64,000 nucleotides of DNA from Butyrivibrio proteoclasticus (GTDB taxonomy: Bacteria > Bacillota > Clostridia > Lachnospirales > Lachnospiraceae): contig NZ_FOXO01000004.1 of assembly GCF_900115735.1 (NCBI RefSeq), positions 1-64,000 of the forward strand, in the 5' to 3' direction. A program made the translations under genes and the position numbers. The notes beneath the pieces are model-generated. The model made no database searches and was not told the origin of the DNA. It worked only from the letters and a program-made list of their open reading frames with translations. Position 1 is the stretch's first letter, and each line of letters begins with the position of its first letter. This document shows, in pieces, positions 59,245-64,000 of the stretch.

Positions 59245-61196
59245 CAGTTTTCCTCAAAATATGCATCAATAAACTTTACGTAGGAACTGTCTTTCATAGG
59301 TACACCCATGTAATCTCCTATGAGATAATCACATCCGAGGTCCTCTGCCATTTTTTTGTCCATCTCATTCTCAATATCAGTAGCGCAGACAAATATACTG
59401 ATATCATGAAAAAGATTCACAATTCCCTGTGCAACCAGCATCATCTTTTCAGACTCCATGGCAGAACGAAGTATAGAGCTGTCTATGTTGATCTGTGATA
59501 CCGGAAGCGACAGCACCCTGTTAAGATCTCCATAGCCACTTCCAAACTTATCAACAATGATTGAACTCTTTATATCTCCTAACATCTTTATATTTCTTTC
59601 TGCAACCGAATTCATGGTAGAAATCGTTGTCTCAGTAAGTTTAATGCTGACCCATGTGGCCATTGCATTTTCTTCTCTAAGTATTTTCTTGATACGCTTA
59701 ATGAAATCATTTCTGGATATTTCACCCTGTGACATGGAAACAACAGCCCTGTATTTGCCATTTTTGTCGCCTGCATTCCAAAACGAAAGTGCTCTGCAAG
59801 CCCTTCTGAAAACAAACTCGTCCATATCCATAAGTGCCTGGGTAACTCTTATATCAGGAAATTTTCCTCTCATATCAATTTCGTTTCCGGACATATCATG
59901 GAGGAAGCAAAAAACATCTGCACAGTAATTGATCTTATAGATTTTAGACAAAAACGGCTGGAACTTTATAGTTGCCATTTTGTTATCAATATTCATCCTC
60001 GCCAGATTATCATAGTCGCTTTGCCTTTTGATCTCATCAAAATCAACCTTATCAACATCTATGATAAGTTCATGATCATCAGCCACATTATTAACCATCA
60101 TTTCAATCTTATTTATCAGATCCGCTGTAGTCTCATAATGTTTTGGATAATGAAGTAAAAACAGATGTCCATCAACTTTCAGCTTCATGTTGCCAACGTT
60201 CCAAGGCTCACGCATTCTGAAAGAAATCTTATACATCAAAGCTTTGGCTTTCTCGGCGTCATCTGTATGAACAGTCAATGCAAATACATACTCGGAATAT
60301 CTGTAAGCATAAGTAATAAGGTGAAGTTCCTTCTGGCCTACACTCTTTAAATACTTCGCAATGGTTTTAAGCGCATCCTGCCCCTTTCCATATCCTATTT
60401 CATCACTAAGGGCTCGAACGTTGCTTATTGTAAGAAAAATTGTATAATGCTCTGCTTTTCTTTTTGTCTTAAGGTCATTCCCTTCAAGAAATGCCTTTTT
60501 ATTTAGGATATCCAGCACTTCATCAACCATTTCACTTGGATTTTGAAGAGTAATATAGATAAATGTAACACTGATAGTATTACAAAAATTCTCAATTAGC
60601 AGAGTCGGGTAAAAATACTGTATCAGAATTCCAACCAATACAAACAAAACATACGAAGCCACTACAACCTTGGTCTTTCTTCGCATGAGATTATTGTACT
60701 TTAGAAGCAGCACAAGGCTGACAGCCAGATAATATGTCGCAATGATATAAAACAGGAACAAATACTTTCCTCTGTGATAAATACCATCAACAGAGTAACT
60801 GAACATAATGGGAACAAACCAGTTAATCACCAAAAGAACAGCGCAGATAATATACCCAAACCACAGAAACCAAAACCCTTTCCACGTGGTAATAGGTACA
60901 TAAATATCCAGTACTGACATGATATATAAGAGATAAAAAACAGCTGAGCCCAGATGAAAAAAGAAAAACGCGCTTCCAGATATTTTTTCAAGAATACTGT
61001 ATTCCGAAAAAATAAAGGGATGCATCTGAAGATAAGTTTCTATTCTTTCACACAAGGTTGCCATAAAAATTGCAAAATAAAGCGCACTGTAAGCTCTCTG
61101 TCGATAAGAAGGCACACCTCTTCTGGACATAGAGGTTACAGCAATTGTAATTAGTATGAATAATGCGCAAATATCAAAATATATATTATATTGCAT
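59244..61196 (-). CDS. Membrane GGDEF/EAL-like protein, apparently catalytically dead
   Basis: A 650-aa paralogue with an N-terminal multi-helix membrane region (about 1-220), a GGDEF-like domain without the signature (YAYRYSEYVFAL at that position) and a C-terminal EAL-like fold. The EAL box is replaced (INYCADVFCFL), DDFGTGYS reads VDKFGSGYGDL, and AEGVE reads ATDIENE. The metal-binding residues are therefore gone and it may bind but not cleave c-di-GMP. The ATG at 61196 has GGAG 7 nt upstream. It overlaps the active paralogue downstream by one base. Confidence 0.88.
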   Translation of the reverse strand: MQYNIYFDICALFILITIAVTSMSRRGVPSYRQRAYSALYFAIFMATLCERIETYLQMHPFIFSEYSILEKISGSAFFFFHLGSAVFYLLYIMSVLDIYVPITTWKGFWFLWFGYIICAVLLVINWFVPIMFSYSVDGIYHRGKYLFLFYIIATYYLAVSLVLLLKYNNLMRRKTKVVVASYVLFVLVGILIQYFYPTLLIENFCNTISVTFIYITLQNPSEMVDEVLDILNKKAFLEGNDLKTKRKAEHYTIFLTISNVRALSDEIGYGKGQDALKTIAKYLKSVGQKELHLITYAYRYSEYVFALTVHTDDAEKAKALMYKISFRMREPWNVGNMKLKVDGHLFLLHYPKHYETTADLINKIEMMVNNVADDHELIIDVDKVDFDEIKRQSDYDNLARMNIDNKMATIKFQPFLSKIYKINYCADVFCFLHDMSGNEIDMRGKFPDIRVTQALMDMDEFVFRRACRALSFWNAGDKNGKYRAVVSMSQGEISRNDFIKRIKKILREENAMATWVSIKLTETTISTMNSVAERNIKMLGDIKSSIIVDKFGSGYGDLNRVLSLPVSQINIDSSILRSAMESEKMMLVAQGIVNLFHDISIFVCATDIENEMDKKMAEDLGCDYLIGDYMGVPMKDSSYVKFIDAYFEEN

Positions 61197-61215
61197 CTGC
61201 AAACTCCAGCTTTGT

Positions 61216-61476
61216 TTATAACCATTTAAGCGGATTGCTGATAACCTTTGCTTTTGAAATAATATCATCCGCATTTGCTCTAAGGTATACCTCAAGACCT
61301 GCTATTTCGTCCGGAGAATACCCATTATTTTTAACTATCTTTCCACCAGGAATAACACCTTCTGCAATCTCTTTACCATTTTTTCCGTTTCGTTCAAAAG
61401 AAACCCTTACAATTTTCTTGTTATCTTTTCCGGTAACAATTGCAGAGTAAGTCATTCTCATTTCTTCTTCAGACAT
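61216..61476 (-). CDS. Small uncharacterised protein
   Basis: An 86-aa soluble protein that I do not recognise. It is predicted to be alpha/beta, with basic strands (KKIVRVSFERNGKNGKE), a Gly-rich turn (GVIPGGKIVKNNGY), and a C-terminal helix with EIAGLEVYLRANADDIISKAK. The ATG at 61476 has only a weak GGTGA upstream. It ends 20 bp before the start of the dead EAL gene and begins shortly after the terminator of the beta-galactosidase gene, so it probably heads the EAL transcript. Its even composition and fit between signals support real coding. Confidence 0.75.
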   Translation of the reverse strand: MSEEEMRMTYSAIVTGKDNKKIVRVSFERNGKNGKEIAEGVIPGGKIVKNNGYSPDEIAGLEVYLRANADDIISKAKVISNPLKWL

Positions 61477-61494
61477 ACAATCACCATAAGTAAA

Positions 61495-61536
61495 AAACAA
61501 AAAAGTGTTATCGGAATTTTATAACCCCGATAACAC
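61495..61536 (-). terminator. Intrinsic terminator of the beta-galactosidase gene
   Basis: GTGTTATCGG/CCGATAACAC form a 10-bp perfect stem and are followed on the minus strand by TTTTTTGTTTTTT. It is 17 bp past the stop codon. Confidence 0.95.
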
Positions 61537-61553
61537 TATTTTAACACATATTT

Positions 61554-63734
61554 TTAAATTTCAATTTTAAATTGCGCTATCAAATGTATATCATTTACTC
61601 TGCATGCCTTTCCATCTGTCATTTCGGGCCATTTCTGAAGATATAATTTTGTATTTTCTTTTAAAGACTGAATATTTATGTCACAGCAAAAGGCTTCGCA
61701 TTCATTACCGCAAAAACGTTTAAGTCCAACTTCCCATTTTTGTCCTGTATAGAAGCTATCGGCAATCATCCTGCCATCAAAATACATTTCAGCAGTATCC
61801 CCTTCATAGTCTATGCTCATAAACATCTCATTTCTGTCAGAAGGCATGTTAGAAACTTTTATTGAAACATTAAGCTTATCAGAACACTCATCCGTAGACC
61901 AAAAAGCTTCTGCTCTGTTTTCATGGCTGTTTTGGCTCTTATAAACAGTAAAAGAGTCATCATCTTTCTTTAGCACTTCAAATCCATCAGGTGTATCAAG
62001 AAGTTCAGGAAAAGCCTTAAACACAGCGTGTTTAGTTTCATTTTCTGACACTTCAAAATATAGTTCCGGCTTTCCGTCAGCTTTTGTCACAACATCACCA
62101 TTGCTTATAATAAAATGCTCTTTTCCGTTCTTTACAACTTTAGACCCATGAACAGCTTCATCTCTGGTAATAACAATCACCTTATGACCATCAAGTTCCC
62201 CTTTTACTGTTAAAGACGGCTCTTTTTCTGAATCTTTATAGAAAATATAAGCCACATGTCCCTTACCATCAAAATCAGCAACCTGACAAACAGGAGTTGC
62301 ATCAATAGTAATTACAGCTTTTTTTCCAACAGGCATGTTAAACGGATAGAAGAAAAAGTCTCCATCCTCAACATCTATTTTTTCAAATTCGGCAAGAATA
62401 CTCTTTCCGTCAGTATCATAAGCTCTCAGTTCAACATTCTTATGCTCTGCCATTTTATATCTGCGCTGATAATTATTAACGAAAAGATAACCGGATTTTA
62501 CTGTCTCACCATCAAAGAGAATTCTGTCCTTGCATCTCACTGCGCTTCTAATATCTTCAAAATTATCAGGTTTTAAAGGATTTCCCGGTTGCTCAACATA
62601 AATCATGTCGCAAAGGTCACTTCCAAAATCGTGAATGAAATTCGCCAAAAGTCTGACCTGTCTGTAAGTATCCTCCATCTGTCCATATTCACGAAGAGGA
62701 GCATTAAAATCGTAAGACAAAACAGGAAGATCATTAGGATATCCTGTCTCCTTTGTCTCCTGAAGCGTAGTCAGTTTTCCTTCAGGATTGGTTCCGCCAT
62801 GGTACATGTAATAGCCTAAAAGATTGGCTCCACTGCCAAGTTTTGTCATGGTCATAGCTGCTGTATCAAGTCCTGTCGCTATTGGTCTTCTGTGTTTTGT
62901 AACCTGAAGTCCTCCGCCAAGTTCAGCAGTAAGGAAAGGGAACTTGTTCATGTCAAATGTAATTCCATCACCCAGGCCATGATCTGAGCCAATATTGTGA
63001 TCATTTCTTTCTCTGGTAAAAATGTAATTACCGCTTGGCTCAATCTCAGTAGTTCTCTGATCCCATGGAGCCTCGCAGTAACCGCCCATAACAGGGATCA
63101 TTCCGCCGGTGACGGCACCGCCCCAGCCTGTAGCTGTGTAGATTGGCACTTCAAAGCCAATCTCTTTTGCCATGGCCAGAAGAGTTCTCATGTGCTGCTC
63201 GCCCTCTTCGCCATTTTTTCCACCGCAGTGCCCGTATTCGTTTTCAATCTGCACTCCGATCACGGGACCATCGTCCTTTATCAAAAGACCTTTCGCCTGT
63301 TCAAATGTCTTTTCATAGAACTTTCTTACATGTTCAAGATAGCGTGGCGCATCAGTCCTGACTTCGTAGCCATTATCCACTGAATCTTTTAAAAGCCAGT
63401 CAGGAAATCCACCGTTTCTTGCCTCTCCATGTGCCCATGGACCAATTCTCAATATTGCATATAAGCCACATTTTTTAACTGTTTCCAAAAACAGTCTTAA
63501 ATTTCTGTCTCCGCTAAAATCAAAATCGCCATGGATTTCCTCATGGTGGATCCAGATGACGTAGAGAGAAACTATATCAATTCCTCCCGCTTTCATCTTG
63601 CAGAGTTCTTCTTCCCAGTACTGATGGGGATATCTGCTAAAGTGCATCTCTCCCATCATAGGGAATACTCTCTTCCCATCAACAATCAGACTGATCGGGT
63701 CGAATCCAACCTTTGAATCTGACAATATTTTCAT
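61554..63734 (-). CDS. GH35 beta-galactosidase
   Basis: A 726-aa family 35 glycoside hydrolase. The N-terminal TIM barrel has RVFPMMGEMHFSRYP, LYAILRIGPWAHGEARNGG, the acid/base Glu in VIGVQIENEYG, and the nucleophile Glu in PFLTAELGGG, followed by YYMYHGGTNPEGK. The C-terminal half (about 420-726) consists of beta-sandwich domains. There is no signal peptide, so it would cleave imported galactosides in the cytosol. It lies directly after a LacI-type regulator gene on the same strand, which probably controls it. Confidence 0.93.
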   Translation of the reverse strand: MKILSDSKVGFDPISLIVDGKRVFPMMGEMHFSRYPHQYWEEELCKMKAGGIDIVSLYVIWIHHEEIHGDFDFSGDRNLRLFLETVKKCGLYAILRIGPWAHGEARNGGFPDWLLKDSVDNGYEVRTDAPRYLEHVRKFYEKTFEQAKGLLIKDDGPVIGVQIENEYGHCGGKNGEEGEQHMRTLLAMAKEIGFEVPIYTATGWGGAVTGGMIPVMGGYCEAPWDQRTTEIEPSGNYIFTRERNDHNIGSDHGLGDGITFDMNKFPFLTAELGGGLQVTKHRRPIATGLDTAAMTMTKLGSGANLLGYYMYHGGTNPEGKLTTLQETKETGYPNDLPVLSYDFNAPLREYGQMEDTYRQVRLLANFIHDFGSDLCDMIYVEQPGNPLKPDNFEDIRSAVRCKDRILFDGETVKSGYLFVNNYQRRYKMAEHKNVELRAYDTDGKSILAEFEKIDVEDGDFFFYPFNMPVGKKAVITIDATPVCQVADFDGKGHVAYIFYKDSEKEPSLTVKGELDGHKVIVITRDEAVHGSKVVKNGKEHFIISNGDVVTKADGKPELYFEVSENETKHAVFKAFPELLDTPDGFEVLKKDDDSFTVYKSQNSHENRAEAFWSTDECSDKLNVSIKVSNMPSDRNEMFMSIDYEGDTAEMYFDGRMIADSFYTGQKWEVGLKRFCGNECEAFCCDINIQSLKENTKLYLQKWPEMTDGKACRVNDIHLIAQFKIEI

Positions 63735-63750
63735 AAAAACTCCCCGTTTC

Positions 63751-64000
63751 TTATTTAGTACTTTCTTTGAGTATTACTTCGTAGTTGGTAAGGACAGTAT
63801 TTGAAACATCCTGTCCGTCTATGAGCTCAAGCAGCTTTTTGGCCGCCGTTGCTCCAAGATTTCTATCGTCAAAATTAAGCGACGTAACTGAAGGAACTGA
63901 ACTTTCCAAAATGGAGCTGTTGTAAAAAGAAGCAACTTTAAGCTTTTCCGGAACAAGAATATGCTCTTCCCTGCACCTTGCAATAACCTCTCCTGCAAGA
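63751..64000 (-). CDS. LacI-family regulator, C-terminal part (cut by window edge)
   Basis: The last 82 codons of a gene that continues beyond the window. The visible part is the end of the periplasmic-binding-like sensor domain of LacI/GalR repressors: VPEKLKVASFYNSSILE, then PSVTSLNFDDRNLGATAAKKLLELI, then a final VLTNYEVILKEST. The phrase N-F-D-x2-L-G-x-A-A-x2-L-L is diagnostic. The DNA-binding domain is off the edge. Its stop codon lies 17 bp before the beta-galactosidase ATG, so the two are co-transcribed and the repressor probably responds to a galactoside. Confidence 0.88.
   Translation of the reverse strand, partial: LAGEVIARCREEHILVPEKLKVASFYNSSILESSVPSVTSLNFDDRNLGATAAKKLLELIDGQDVSNTVLTNYEVILKESTK

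Noticed and set aside
1..64000. Search for tRNA, rRNA, CRISPR arrays, insertion sequences and prophage genes.
   Set aside because: I saw no cloverleaf with a TTCGA arm, no regular repeat-spacer array, and no transposase, integrase or phage structural gene.

Overview
The window looks like chromosomal DNA of a low-GC Firmicute, most likely a Lachnospiraceae of the Butyrivibrio/Pseudobutyrivibrio kind. This is inferred from gene content. It carries a SCIFF peptide with its radical SAM maturase next to a fused secDF, a priA-def-fmt-yugP-rsmB-rlmN-stp-prkC-rsgA block, a tryptophan T-box, a MurE with the DNPR motif of meso-diaminopimelate ligases, several cytosolic glycoside hydrolases and many c-di-GMP proteins. 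Every coding sequence I accept is on the minus strand, so the whole 64 kb probably lies on one replichore and is co-oriented with replication. There is no rRNA, tRNA, CRISPR array, prophage or intact insertion sequence.

Region 1 (1-9.2 kb) is accessory. It holds a MarR regulator with a palindromic promoter, a radical SAM gene remnant, a GH63-like hydrolase, a stand-alone adenylation enzyme coupled to a GNAT acetyltransferase, and an ADP-ribosylation operon (five-HTH regulator, zinc macrodomain hydrolase, SirTM-type sirtuin) with a second macrodomain remnant beside it. Next come an Rrf2 regulator and a SnoaL-like gene, whose two promoters carry the same operator.

Region 2 (9.2-20 kb) is transport and signalling: a YjeM-like amino-acid permease; an ABC importer of the TrpXYZ type behind a T-box whose specifier is TGG; a 97-aa protein with a double-glycine leader and a zinc-ribbon-like core; and a three-gene system of hybrid histidine kinase, solute-binding lipoprotein and HD-GYP response regulator. 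Between this system and a degraded ABC transporter lies a cluster of hairpins.

Region 3 (20-32 kb) holds the decayed ABC transporter behind a Fur-box-like palindrome, a FIST/soluble chemotaxis-signalling pair, an old-yellow-enzyme-type enoate reductase, GH5, patatin, an EAL protein, a sodium symporter, and nagA with a histidine phosphatase.

Region 4 (32-57 kb) is core: rsgA, prkC, stp, rlmN, rsmB, yugP, fmt, a polar amino-acid ABC importer inserted between fmt and def, def, priA, murE, recJ, msrA, secDF, scfB, scfA, a CorC-type transporter, rhaM and hisS.

Region 5 (57-64 kb) holds two overlapping membrane EAL proteins (one probably active, one apparently dead), a small conserved-looking protein, a GH35 beta-galactosidase and the 3' end of a LacI-type regulator cut by the window edge.
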